Source: Shewanella amazonensis SB2B (GTDB lineage: Bacteria; Pseudomonadota; Gammaproteobacteria; Enterobacterales; Shewanellaceae). Taken from it: a DNA stretch of 64,000 nt. The stretch is from assembly GCF_000015245.1 (NCBI RefSeq), contig NC_008700.1:3422501-3486500 (forward strand), given 5' to 3'. Both the position numbers and the translations under genes were made by a program. The notes below the pieces were generated by a model. That model worked only from the letters and a program-made list of their open reading frames with translations. It was not told the origin of the DNA and did no database searches. Positions 25,689 to 33,191 of this stretch are shown piece by piece (position 1 is the stretch's first letter; every line of letters starts with the position of its first letter).

Positions 25689-26663
25689 CTAATGCACGTT
25701 CTGCTTGATAAGCTGGCCTATCTCCTGCTTCATCCACTCGAGATGCGCACCACCACGACCACTGCGGCTCAGCATATAGAGCCGGGGATAGGGCTGATCC
25801 CGATAAAGACGCGCGGTATCCATGCCCGACAGGCAGCACACGTGCAAACCGGGAAGCTGCTCACTGTGCTCATACACCCTGCTGTATGGCAGCAGACTCA
25901 CCGTCTTATCGTCAGACAGATAACGATACAACTGATGAAACGCCAGCCCCTCACGGCCCAATTCCACCGGTGCCAGATGGCAACTGAGCCGCTGCTGGGC
26001 ACAGTAGCGCTGGAAAGGATCCGGTGCCTGTTTGTCCAGCTGACCGAAAGCGCTCAGGTAGGGATAATTGGCGATGTTGCCGAGGCTTATCTCCTGCTGC
26101 AACAGCGGATGCTTGTGGGAGCAAAGCAGATACAGATGGGTTAATTCAGTCAACGGAGACACAATGAGTCTGTCGTCTTGCAGTGCCCTGTCAGAGGATT
26201 CACTGACAATGGCCAGGTCAACCAGTCCCTGAGCCAGATCTTCCACCAGATCCACAGAGCCGGTGCGCAGCTCATAGCTAATGGGCAGCTGCGCCTCACT
26301 GATGGCGCTGCTCAGGCGCTGGGGCAGTTCGGCTATCAGGAGGTCGCTCACATAGAGCACCATCACCTGGCTCGCGGCCAGATCGTGGCAACTCTCCAGC
26401 TGTTGCAGCTGTTCACCGCACTGCACCAGGGCTTTGACCAAGGGATAGAGTTGGCGGGTAAATTCATTGGGTTCGAGGCCATGCTTCTTACGGATAAACA
26501 GGGGATCGTTAAAGATCATCCGCGCATGTTGTAAGCAGCGGCTCACTTTGGGGGCGGGTATATTCATCTCCATCGCCACTGACGAAGCCGAATGCTTTTC
26601 ATACAAATTAACTAATATATTGGCACTCAGCATATCTAAACTATCCAGAGTCATATTTTTCAT
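25689..26663 (-). CDS. LysR-type regulator, atypical subfamily (copy 2)
   Basis: About 324 residues from ATG 26663 (GAGAGG upstream); longer frames reach into A/T-rich promoter DNA. Winged helix with PAPKVSRCLQHAR and DPLFIRKKHGLEPN, then an effector-binding domain. It is divergent from the DUF2726-nrfBCD-like unit across 381 bases and convergent with its paralogue, an arrangement typical of a local regulator of the adjacent rightward genes. Ligand unknown. Confidence 0.83.
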   Translation of the reverse strand: MKNMTLDSLDMLSANILVNLYEKHSASSVAMEMNIPAPKVSRCLQHARMIFNDPLFIRKKHGLEPNEFTRQLYPLVKALVQCGEQLQQLESCHDLAASQVMVLYVSDLLIAELPQRLSSAISEAQLPISYELRTGSVDLVEDLAQGLVDLAIVSESSDRALQDDRLIVSPLTELTHLYLLCSHKHPLLQQEISLGNIANYPYLSAFGQLDKQAPDPFQRYCAQQRLSCHLAPVELGREGLAFHQLYRYLSDDKTVSLLPYSRVYEHSEQLPGLHVCCLSGMDTARLYRDQPYPRLYMLSRSGRGGAHLEWMKQEIGQLIKQNVH

Positions 26664-27044
26664 TTCAAAATACCTCTCCCGACATTGAATATACCCATTG
26701 GGAGTATAGTAAATATATTTATGCTGACAATACATTTATTCTAATTTAATAAAACAAACAAAAGAGACTTAGATCATATTTCTAAATTTCAACCATTTAC
26801 AGAAACACCGCAAGAGCTTATTTTTCATTAAAAATATCTTATAAACCCTACCAAACCTCAGATATTCAATAATTAAAAACCACATATCTAATTATTGATT
26901 ATCTACAAAACGAAATAGCTAAATACCGGTATCTGACCCAAGCCTAATTTTTAATAGTCCGATTTCAATATTTATTGTAAATAGAGTTCATAGGGTAATA
27001 ATTAATTCGAGAGTTAAAAAGGAAAATAACCTTGGAGGTTTACC
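26664..27044. promoter_or_regulatory. A/T-rich divergent region upstream of the nrf-like unit
   Basis: 381 bases, strongly A/T-rich throughout (26700-27010). It must hold promoters for the leftward LysR gene and the rightward DUF2726-nrfBCD-like unit. Several TAATTAAT-like half palindromes occur, but no unique operator could be assigned. Confidence 0.4.
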
Positions 27045-27554
27045 ATGAACACCACCACTATCGTTATTTTAAGTTATGCGTTTATATGGTTTGTCTTTTT
27101 TGTCATGTGTCCTCTGGTCATCGTGACCTTCGTCATGACGTGCATCAAGTTCTTTAGATCAAGTGAGAACCAGTTGGTGGAAGCTGCCGTCAGCATCAAG
27201 CCTCACTTGCTCGACAAAGATTCAATGCACTTTCTGAAAAGCTTAAAGGCCATCGCCGCCAACCGCTACGATGTCCTTTACGGAGCGTCACTGGTGAATG
27301 TAGTCGACCTGGATGAGTCCGTCAGGAACCACGAAGAGGTGCAGGACTTTATGGAACACTGTCACCTGGATTACGTGGTCGTCGACAACGAATCTTCTGC
27401 GGTCAAACTCGTGGTGAGCGACCCTGCGGCCAGCTCTCCCGAGCAGATGAAGTTTGTCGAAAAATGCTTGGATTACATAGGCGTACAGCTTATTAAGCTG
27501 GACAAAGACAAGCATTGCGACGAAGCCTTGCTGCGCACCGCACTCGCCGCCTGA
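27045..27554 (+). CDS. Membrane-anchored DUF2726-like protein
   Basis: 169 residues with a strong GGAGG eight bases before ATG. One N-terminal TM helix (about 8-34), then a soluble domain with LLDKDSMHFLKSL, a Val/Asp core (LVNVVDLDE), FMEHCHLDYVVVDN and VEKCLDYIGVQLIKLD. This order matches DUF2726, a predicted nuclease-like fold, though the catalytic residues do not look complete. It is the first gene of a rightward unit with nrfBCD-like genes, 98 bases before the next. Role in respiration unknown. Confidence 0.6.
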   Translation: MNTTTIVILSYAFIWFVFFVMCPLVIVTFVMTCIKFFRSSENQLVEAAVSIKPHLLDKDSMHFLKSLKAIAANRYDVLYGASLVNVVDLDESVRNHEEVQDFMEHCHLDYVVVDNESSAVKLVVSDPAASSPEQMKFVEKCLDYIGVQLIKLDKDKHCDEALLRTALAA

Positions 27555-27652
27555 TGGGTATCTCTCATCGCAACGCCCAACGAGCGTCAAACTGACCACT
27601 TGGCGCTCCTCATACCCACAACGTCATGCTCACTGAGGTGTAAGGATGCATT

Positions 27653-28114
27653 ATGTGTCAAATTACCCCTTGTACTGCGCTGCTGGCCAGCATTCTGACA
27701 CTGGGTCTGGTGGGCCTGGCTTCCAGTGCCTTAGCCGCCGACGAGCAGGACAGCCGCAGCTGTATCAAGTGCCATAAACGCAATGGCCAACTCGAAGGCA
27801 TACATGCCAGCCCTGGCCTGGCCATTCTCTGTCAGGACTGTCACGGCCCCCAGGAGAGCCATCCCAGGAAGGGCTCGAATATTATGGCTTTTGGGCCCGA
27901 AAGCGCCTTCCCGCCCCAGGAACGCAGCGCCGTCTGTCTGACCTGTCACGACCATCAGGCTCTGGGTGAGGTCGAGTGGACTCACAATGTGCACGCCAAC
28001 CGCCTTGGCTGCGACCAGTGCCACCGACTCCATCCCGAATCGGACCCCATGTTGTCGCTCTCACCGCAACAACATAGCCAGCTGTGCGTCAGCTGCCACA
28101 AAGTCGAACAATAG
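27653..28114 (+). CDS. Pentahaem c-type cytochrome, NrfB-like
   Basis: 153 residues: signal peptide (about 1-29, ending ALA) and five CxxCH haem sites (CIKCH, CQDCH, CLTCH, CDQCH, CVSCH). In enteric Nrf systems the pentahaem NrfB carries electrons from NrfCD to the nitrite reductase NrfA in the periplasm. This protein is shorter than E. coli NrfB (about 188 aa) but has all five haems. AAGGA precedes ATG 27653. No NrfA or other multihaem reductase is encoded within the window, so its partner is elsewhere. Confidence 0.87.
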   Translation: MCQITPCTALLASILTLGLVGLASSALAADEQDSRSCIKCHKRNGQLEGIHASPGLAILCQDCHGPQESHPRKGSNIMAFGPESAFPPQERSAVCLTCHDHQALGEVEWTHNVHANRLGCDQCHRLHPESDPMLSLSPQQHSQLCVSCHKVEQ

Positions 28115-28124
28115 GAGGCCTGTC

Positions 28125-28817
28125 ATGCTAGTTTCCAAACGCCAGTTTCTCAAGGGGGTTGGGGCGCTGCTGACCGGTGTCTCTGTGTATGGAGCCACCC
28201 GCACGCTCCAGGCCGATTCCCTGCTGCAACCCGAGGCGGAAAGCGAAACCAAATATGCCATGGTGCACGATGAAAATGCCTGCATCGGCTGTAATGCCTG
28301 TGTCCAGGCGTGCCGTGAGACCAATCAGATCCCCGAGGGTGTCACCCGGGTGAAGATAGAGCGCAGGGGCCCCTTTGGTGAGTATCCTAACCAGAGCTAC
28401 CGCTTCAGCCGTGTCTCCTGTCAGCATTGCGAAGCCGCGCCCTGTGTGCGGGTCTGCCCCACAGGCGCTGCCTATATCGACAAAGAGACCGGCATTGTGG
28501 CGGTCAACAGCGACCGCTGCGTGGGTTGCCAGTATTGCATTGCCGCCTGCCCCTATCAGGTCAGGTATATCCACCCCGAGACCCGCACCGCCGACAAATG
28601 CGATTTCTGTCAGAAGAGTCGCCTGGCTCAGGGGCTGCAACCTGCCTGTGTCGAAGCCTGCCCCACCAAGGCACTGACCTTCGGCAATCTCAAGGATCCC
28701 GAGTCGGAATTGGTCAAGTTGCTTAAAGCCAAGCCCAGCTACCGCGCCAAGGTGGACCTGGGGACCCGGCCCAAGCTGTTCCATATTCAAACCATAGATG
28801 GGGAGATAATGCTATGA
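28125..28817 (+). CDS. Periplasmic [4Fe-4S] ferredoxin subunit, NrfC-like
   Basis: 230 residues from ATG 28125 (AGGAGG seven bases upstream). The Tat-type signal reads SKRQFLKG, with Lys-Arg in place of the twin arginine, a variant known from TtrB. Four cysteine clusters follow: CIGCNACVQAC, CQHCEAAPCVRVC, CVGCQYCIAAC and CDFCQ...CVEAC, enough for four [4Fe-4S] clusters. Role: electron transfer from the membrane quinol oxidase NrfD to the pentahaem protein. It starts 10 bases after the cytochrome gene and overlaps nrfD-like by four bases. Confidence 0.92.
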   Translation: MLVSKRQFLKGVGALLTGVSVYGATRTLQADSLLQPEAESETKYAMVHDENACIGCNACVQACRETNQIPEGVTRVKIERRGPFGEYPNQSYRFSRVSCQHCEAAPCVRVCPTGAAYIDKETGIVAVNSDRCVGCQYCIAACPYQVRYIHPETRTADKCDFCQKSRLAQGLQPACVEACPTKALTFGNLKDPESELVKLLKAKPSYRAKVDLGTRPKLFHIQTIDGEIML

Positions 28818-29755
28818 GCGCTTTTCATTTCGAAGGCCTGGTATGGCATTGGCCTATCGCCATTTACCTCTTCCTGGCGGGTCTGTCTGCTGGGGCGGTA
28901 TTTTTCGCCATCATGCTGAAACACTTTAAGTTATTCCATGAAGCCTGGCATTCGCCCTTCGTGCAGGCGGCGGCCATCATCGCACCTGTCGCCGTATTTG
29001 GTGGTCTGGGGATCCTGGTATTTGACCTCACCCGGCCACTGGATTTCTGGAAGATCCTGGTGTTCTACAATACCAGCTCTGTGATGTCCATGGGGGTGCT
29101 GGTGCTGATGGCCTATCAGGTGGTGCTGTTTGCCTGGATAGCATGCGTCTTCCATGTGCGCATCGGCCAGTTGCTGGGCAATCGCTTGGCCATCGTCCGG
29201 CAGCTGCTCAATTGGCTGGTTCTGCAGGAAGCTGCTATCACCGGCATTCTGGTGATCCTCGCCATCTCCCTTGGGGCCTACACCGGCTTCCTGCTGTCGG
29301 CGCTGATAGGCTTCCCGCTGCTCAATAACCCGGTGCTGCCATTGCTGTTCCTGATCTCCGGGCTCTCCTCCGGCGCCGCCGCAACCCTGCTGGGTGGTGT
29401 GCTGCTTCGGGGCAACCCCAATGGGGTGGAAGTGCGTTTTATCCACGGCATCGAAATTCCCCTCATCCTGGTGGAAATTGGCCTGCTGTTTACCTTCTTC
29501 GCCGGATTAATCCTCTCCGGCGGTCAGAGCCAGGTTGCGGCGCTCAACGCACTGGGGTTTGGCTTCTGGGGGTGGATATTCTGGGCCGGCGTTATCGGCC
29601 TAGGTCTTACCCTGCCACTGGCCTTCAATCTGTGGATGAAAGTCTCGGCGGATCGTAAGTTCGCCTATGTGGCGGTAACCGCCAGTTTCAGCCTTTTGGG
29701 GGTGTTCTTGCTGCGCAACTTTATCCTCTATACCGGCCAAATGACGGGGACCTAG
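28814..29755 (+). CDS. Quinol-oxidising membrane subunit, NrfD/PsrC-like
   Basis: 313 residues with about eight TM helices; family features include FHFEGLVWHWPIAIYLFLAG at the start and a conserved acidic/His pattern in the later helices. NrfD proteins oxidise menaquinol and hand electrons to the NrfC-type ferredoxin. ATG overlaps the nrfC-like stop (ATGA). Followed by a terminator at 29826. The family also serves polysulfide, tetrathionate and sulfite systems, so the final acceptor is not fixed by this gene. Confidence 0.9.
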   Translation: MSAFHFEGLVWHWPIAIYLFLAGLSAGAVFFAIMLKHFKLFHEAWHSPFVQAAAIIAPVAVFGGLGILVFDLTRPLDFWKILVFYNTSSVMSMGVLVLMAYQVVLFAWIACVFHVRIGQLLGNRLAIVRQLLNWLVLQEAAITGILVILAISLGAYTGFLLSALIGFPLLNNPVLPLLFLISGLSSGAAATLLGGVLLRGNPNGVEVRFIHGIEIPLILVEIGLLFTFFAGLILSGGQSQVAALNALGFGFWGWIFWAGVIGLGLTLPLAFNLWMKVSADRKFAYVAVTASFSLLGVFLLRNFILYTGQMTGT

Positions 29756-29825
29756 CCTTCAATGTCACTCATACCCGAGAATTGTCTGACACACGGATAA
29801 CCAATGCACATTTGTTATTGAACGC

Positions 29826-29866
29826 CACCAAAACACCCCGTCTTCGACCCGGTGTTTTGGTGTTTT
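29826..29866 (+). terminator. Terminator of the nrf-like unit
   Basis: Perfect 12-bp inverted repeat CACCAAAACACC (29826-29837) with 29851-29862, followed by TTTT and the T-rich octamer repeats. Confidence 0.8.
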
Positions 29867-29906
29867 GGTTTTTTGGTTTTTTGGTTTTTTGGTTTTTTGG
29901 TTTTTT
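29867..29906. repeat. Five tandem octamers GGTTTTTT
   Basis: Exact copies at 29867, 29875, 29883, 29891 and 29899, directly after the terminator. Intergenic microsatellite likely to vary in copy number by slippage. Confidence 0.95.
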
Positions 29907-30060
29907 GACTATCCCCTAACTTACTCAGCAAGATGAAAGGCTATGTCGATGTTGAGCATTCCTACAAAGCGTCAACCCTTATATTTTACGGCTCTTACTG
30001 TGCAAGATATTACGAAATGATCCATGAGCAATCTCTCATTGAGTCCCCATTGCACCGTGC

Positions 30061-30118
30061 ATAAAGTGATCTGGCCGCCCAAACTGGAATTAATGCGGGT
30101 CCCAATGGACTCGACGCA
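30061..30118 (-). pseudogene. Relic of an acetyl-CoA hydrolase/transferase gene
   Basis: Minus-strand translation gives CVESIGTRINSSLGGQITL, which matches CADSIGTRIYSGVGGQMDF of the intact enzyme encoded at 22942-24228 (11 of 19 identical). DNA identity is also high over the block (for example TTGGGCGGCCAGAT beside GTGGGCGGCCAAAT). Flanks on both sides lose homology and contain stops. Only this fragment remains visible. Confidence 0.6.
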
Positions 30119-30228
30119 TTCCGCCTGGCGGCGCTGCATCAAACTGCCCGCCCAGCTGGCAGACACTGATCACTTCTACCGGCAAACGCTGCCCGGGCTG
30201 CTGGTCGAATTGCCCGGTGTCAGGCAAG

Positions 30229-30252
30229 AAAAAGCCCCAAGCAAATGGGGCT
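30229..30252 (-). terminator. Minus-strand terminator-like hairpin
   Basis: AGCCCC (30233-30238) pairs with GGGGCT (30247-30252); minus-strand reading ends in TTTTT (30228-30232 A-rich). It may be a leftover terminator of a lost leftward gene. The stretch 30253-30532 holds no other recognised element. Confidence 0.5.
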
Positions 30253-30532
30253 GATTGACCAAAAGTGTTATGCCTGTCCTATATCTAATGTGTTACAACA
30301 GTGGCCTGATCCCAACTGAGCCAGAGAGAATATACTGGCTTAACTATAAACCAGTGGCCAGTCTTAATTGACCACTGCAGGGGTTGTTAGTATGCAGCAT
30401 GAGGGTTCCCTCTTATGTTTTGATTGAAGATTCGACACCCTTATCAAAACGGGTAACTCTCACCTTTTAAAAATGAGGTTTCAGATCAAGTCTCGACCAA
30501 TACATTTTTGAAAGTTAGCGTTGATTCATTCA

Positions 30533-31339
30533 CTAATTCCCACCCTCTTTGACTTGTTGCTCCACAAGTCTATTATAATTACTTAAGATGTTTATAGCCA
30601 AGTCGAATCCTTCATCAGCCGACAATTGCAGATACTTGAGTCTTAAATCATCATCACTTAATGGTGATGAACTATTATATATTTTTGCCAACAAGAAGTA
30701 TCTTTCTCCAGAAAGGCTTTCAAATCTCTCAGAAATTAGATACTTTGCTATCTCTTCCAATTTCTCCTTATCATTTGATTCCAGTGCGGCCAAATATTCT
30801 TCTCGCTTCAAAAAAAACATTGCCGGTTCAAATTTTATATTCGCAGCTTTTTTTAGCCACTCTATGGCTAGATCTTTTGGGTATTTCTCTTTCCGATATA
30901 GGATGTATAAATTATGCATTGCATCAGGAATACCATCTGCTGCTGCTTTTTCCAATAGTGGTATAGCTTGTTCATAATGGACATATCCCTGCTCCATTGC
31001 AAGGATTGTCCCTAACAAATATTGAGCTCTAGTATCATTCAACTCAGAGGAAATAGTTAGATAATTTATAGCTTTTTCAAGATTTCTATTCTCAAATATT
31101 CCAAAATAAAAAATTTGTCCCAGCAAATAGTTAACCTCCGCTGGATATTGCTTGGCAATAGCATTCAAGCTTTTGTATACAAAATTTTTTTCTTTTTCAT
31201 CAACATCATTATTTTGAATTGTAGCAGTAACCAAATCAAGCAGTTTGTGATTATCCATTTCATTTACCTGGAGTTCATCCGCATGAGCTAACCGTACAAT
31301 AATCAAGCTGATTAGCATAAAAGCCAAAACTATTCTCAT
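30533..31339 (-). CDS. Secreted Sel1/TPR-repeat-like protein
   Basis: 268 residues starting MRIVLAFMLISLIIVRLAHA, a clear signal peptide with Ala cleavage site. Helical repeats follow, with Sel1-type signatures such as AINYLTISSELNDTRAQYLLG and AIPLLEKAAADGIPDAMHNL (about every 36 residues). Sel1 repeats mediate protein contacts. Codon use is distinctly A/T-rich, so it belongs to the accessory island. In-frame upstream starts exist (ATG near 31366 and TTG 31531) but would bury the signal peptide. Confidence 0.7.
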   Translation of the reverse strand: MRIVLAFMLISLIIVRLAHADELQVNEMDNHKLLDLVTATIQNNDVDEKEKNFVYKSLNAIAKQYPAEVNYLLGQIFYFGIFENRNLEKAINYLTISSELNDTRAQYLLGTILAMEQGYVHYEQAIPLLEKAAADGIPDAMHNLYILYRKEKYPKDLAIEWLKKAANIKFEPAMFFLKREEYLAALESNDKEKLEEIAKYLISERFESLSGERYFLLAKIYNSSSPLSDDDLRLKYLQLSADEGFDLAINILSNYNRLVEQQVKEGGN

Positions 31340-31578
31340 ATCATAATCCCTGTCTTGCATCTTCATATCAAATAACCAAATAACAGGACATCCTAAACAC
31401 TTTTTGAGACAAACAAAATGCCAATACCCTGTCGAGCCTGCTCTCTGGCGCGATGACGGGTATGTACAGTGTTTGTTGGTAAGCTTCAAGAGATCCATTT
31501 GAGGCAAAATGGGGCCTTTCGGCCATGCCAAATTCTGGTTCGAGCCAGCAGGGGAAACGTGGAATATACCAGGCTTGA

Positions 31579-32568
31579 TTAGTCTGGATGTATCGACGCG
31601 CTTTGCTGCTTTCCTCTACACCATTTGCCGCCACATTTGGCTTTCATGGCGCACATGGCATCCCAGCGGCCGCTGATACCACTGTATTGGCGGCGAAATT
31701 CCTTGGCTGAGGTTATCCAGGCATCATCACTGATCCCAAGTTCAGCAAGCAGCTTTGGCCTTGTGGTGGCGATAAAACCACGTTTGTCTTCCCGCACCGC
31801 GCGCCCGGTCCAGTCAATCAGCTCCAGGTAATCGGCAAAGTGGAACGGGATGCCGCATTGCTCGGTAGCGATGGCGGCGCCATCAAACGCCAGCAGTGGT
31901 TTGAGCGCAACAGGAGCAGACTGGGGACTTGCAAGTTCTTCAATTCGCTCCTGAATCGAGGTGTAATCTGAGCCTTGCAGCGAGTCGGCAATACCGGCAC
32001 GAATGGGGTTTAAGTCCACATACATCATGCAGGCCAGCAGTGCCTGCTCATCCAGCAGCGCCTGAGATTTAAAGCGCCCTTCCCAGAATACACCTTTGCA
32101 GCCATCTTCCCGATTGGCTTTGCGGGCAATCTCCTCGTTGAGGCAGCGCATGAACCAACTGATACTGCCAAGCCGCTCCTGCCACTCACCAATCAGACTA
32201 TCCAGCAAAAGGCGCTCGCCTTCCTCGAGACTGTCACCCTTGAGAAACTTAGCCGCGACAGGATGACCAAAGAAAAGCTGCGTCCACCGCTCAATGACCT
32301 CAAAGTGTGACAAGCGCTTTTGAGTTGCCAGATTAATTTTCAGCACCAGATGATAGTGGTTGGACATCACCGCATAGGCGCAGACATCGATACAGAACAC
32401 CGAGGACAACTGCTTGATTTTATCCACTATCCAGTCACGCCTGTGCTCATAGCTGCGCCCCGACAGCGCATCCTCGCCACACAAAAACGCCCGTCGGACA
32501 CAGCGATTTATCACATGGTAGAAAGGCGTAGATTCAGCATCTATCAATTGGCGTCTGGCGGTGGTCAT
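31579..32568 (-). CDS. REP-associated tyrosine transposase (Y1/IS200-like)
   Basis: 329 residues. The Y1-transposase core shows FYHVINRCVRRAFLC at the N-terminus and the HUH metal motif in MSNHYHLVLK (about residues 69-78), with the later LNPIRAGIADSLQGSDYTS block. RAYTs are domesticated single-strand nucleases that spread or maintain REP palindromes and usually occur once per locus without transposon ends. Full length, so probably functional. Inverted motif copies flank it (see findings), and an 8-bp inverted repeat lies just before its start. Confidence 0.88.
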   Translation of the reverse strand: MTTARRQLIDAESTPFYHVINRCVRRAFLCGEDALSGRSYEHRRDWIVDKIKQLSSVFCIDVCAYAVMSNHYHLVLKINLATQKRLSHFEVIERWTQLFFGHPVAAKFLKGDSLEEGERLLLDSLIGEWQERLGSISWFMRCLNEEIARKANREDGCKGVFWEGRFKSQALLDEQALLACMMYVDLNPIRAGIADSLQGSDYTSIQERIEELASPQSAPVALKPLLAFDGAAIATEQCGIPFHFADYLELIDWTGRAVREDKRGFIATTRPKLLAELGISDDAWITSAKEFRRQYSGISGRWDAMCAMKAKCGGKWCRGKQQSASIHPD

Positions 32569-32574
32569 GGTAAG

Positions 32575-32616
32575 CCTCGACTGGCGAGAAGGGGATAGAT
32601 CAAAGCCTAGTCGAGG
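32575..32616. repeat. Inverted repeat upstream of the transposase gene
   Basis: CCTCGACT (32575-32582) pairs with AGTCGAGG (32609-32616) across 26 bases. A plausible REP-like target of the adjacent transposase. The rest of 32617-32825 holds two copies of TGTCCTGT and nothing else recognised. Confidence 0.5.
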
Positions 32617-32825
32617 GGTTATCGAACATCAAAAAGATCTGGCTGTCCTGTTTTGTTTGTTTCGGATGTGGCTTGGGCAATAAAATTCATTGCCCACACA
32701 TGCCAACGCAGCCCACAGTCAAAGTCGAAGAAAGACAACAGCTTGGATGGGATACTTCAGCATCTAAATGCTTAAGGTCCAGGTTATGTGGATGTCCTGT
32801 CTTCTGCTGTCTTTTTATTTTATAT

Positions 32826-33188
32826 CTATCTTAAATAGTACCAAACGAAAAAATTAACAATAACCATCAAATAAATGAGTATACTATGTAGTCGAATCTC
32901 TCTAGAAAATTCATTTAAGTAATTTTTATCTTTATATGTATTTAAATACTTATCCAGTCTGTGACTGACAATCATAAAAACAACAACAAAAATAACACCC
33001 AACTCTATTCCATAGCTATCAAAAACATCAGCCTTAGTTCTGAAAAAATGGTCTGTGAGTCCCAAAGCAATTAAAGCTGGCATTGCGTACACAGCCAAAG
33101 TAAGCATAGTCACGGCACTATCGTGACTGAACCTTTTCTTCCGATAGTAAGCATACCCGCCTACTAAGAAATCTTGTAGAATTCTCAT
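32826..33188 (-). CDS. Small three-helix membrane protein, candidate immunity protein
   Basis: 120 residues, A/T-rich codons. Predicted TM helices at about 28-49, 63-80 and 100-118 with charged loops between. No family recognised. It starts three bases after the stop of the Rhs tip gene on the same strand, the position where immunity genes sit in Rhs and CDI loci. A membrane immunity protein would suit a toxin that acts on the membrane, and the tip does contain hydrophobic segments. Role is inference from position. Confidence 0.55.
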   Translation of the reverse strand: MRILQDFLVGGYAYYRKKRFSHDSAVTMLTLAVYAMPALIALGLTDHFFRTKADVFDSYGIELGVIFVVVFMIVSHRLDKYLNTYKDKNYLNEFSREIRLHSILIYLMVIVNFFVWYYLR

Positions 33189-33191
33189 TTT

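Noticed and set aside
27653..28114. Nitrite reductase NrfA
   Set aside because: Only 153 residues, five CxxCH and no CxxCK; it is an electron carrier of the NrfB type.
29867..29906. CRISPR-like array
   Set aside because: Repeats are 8 bp without spacers, a microsatellite.
30024..30254. Plus-strand 76-codon frame
   Set aside because: It overlaps the CoA-hydrolase relic read on the other strand and lacks family features.
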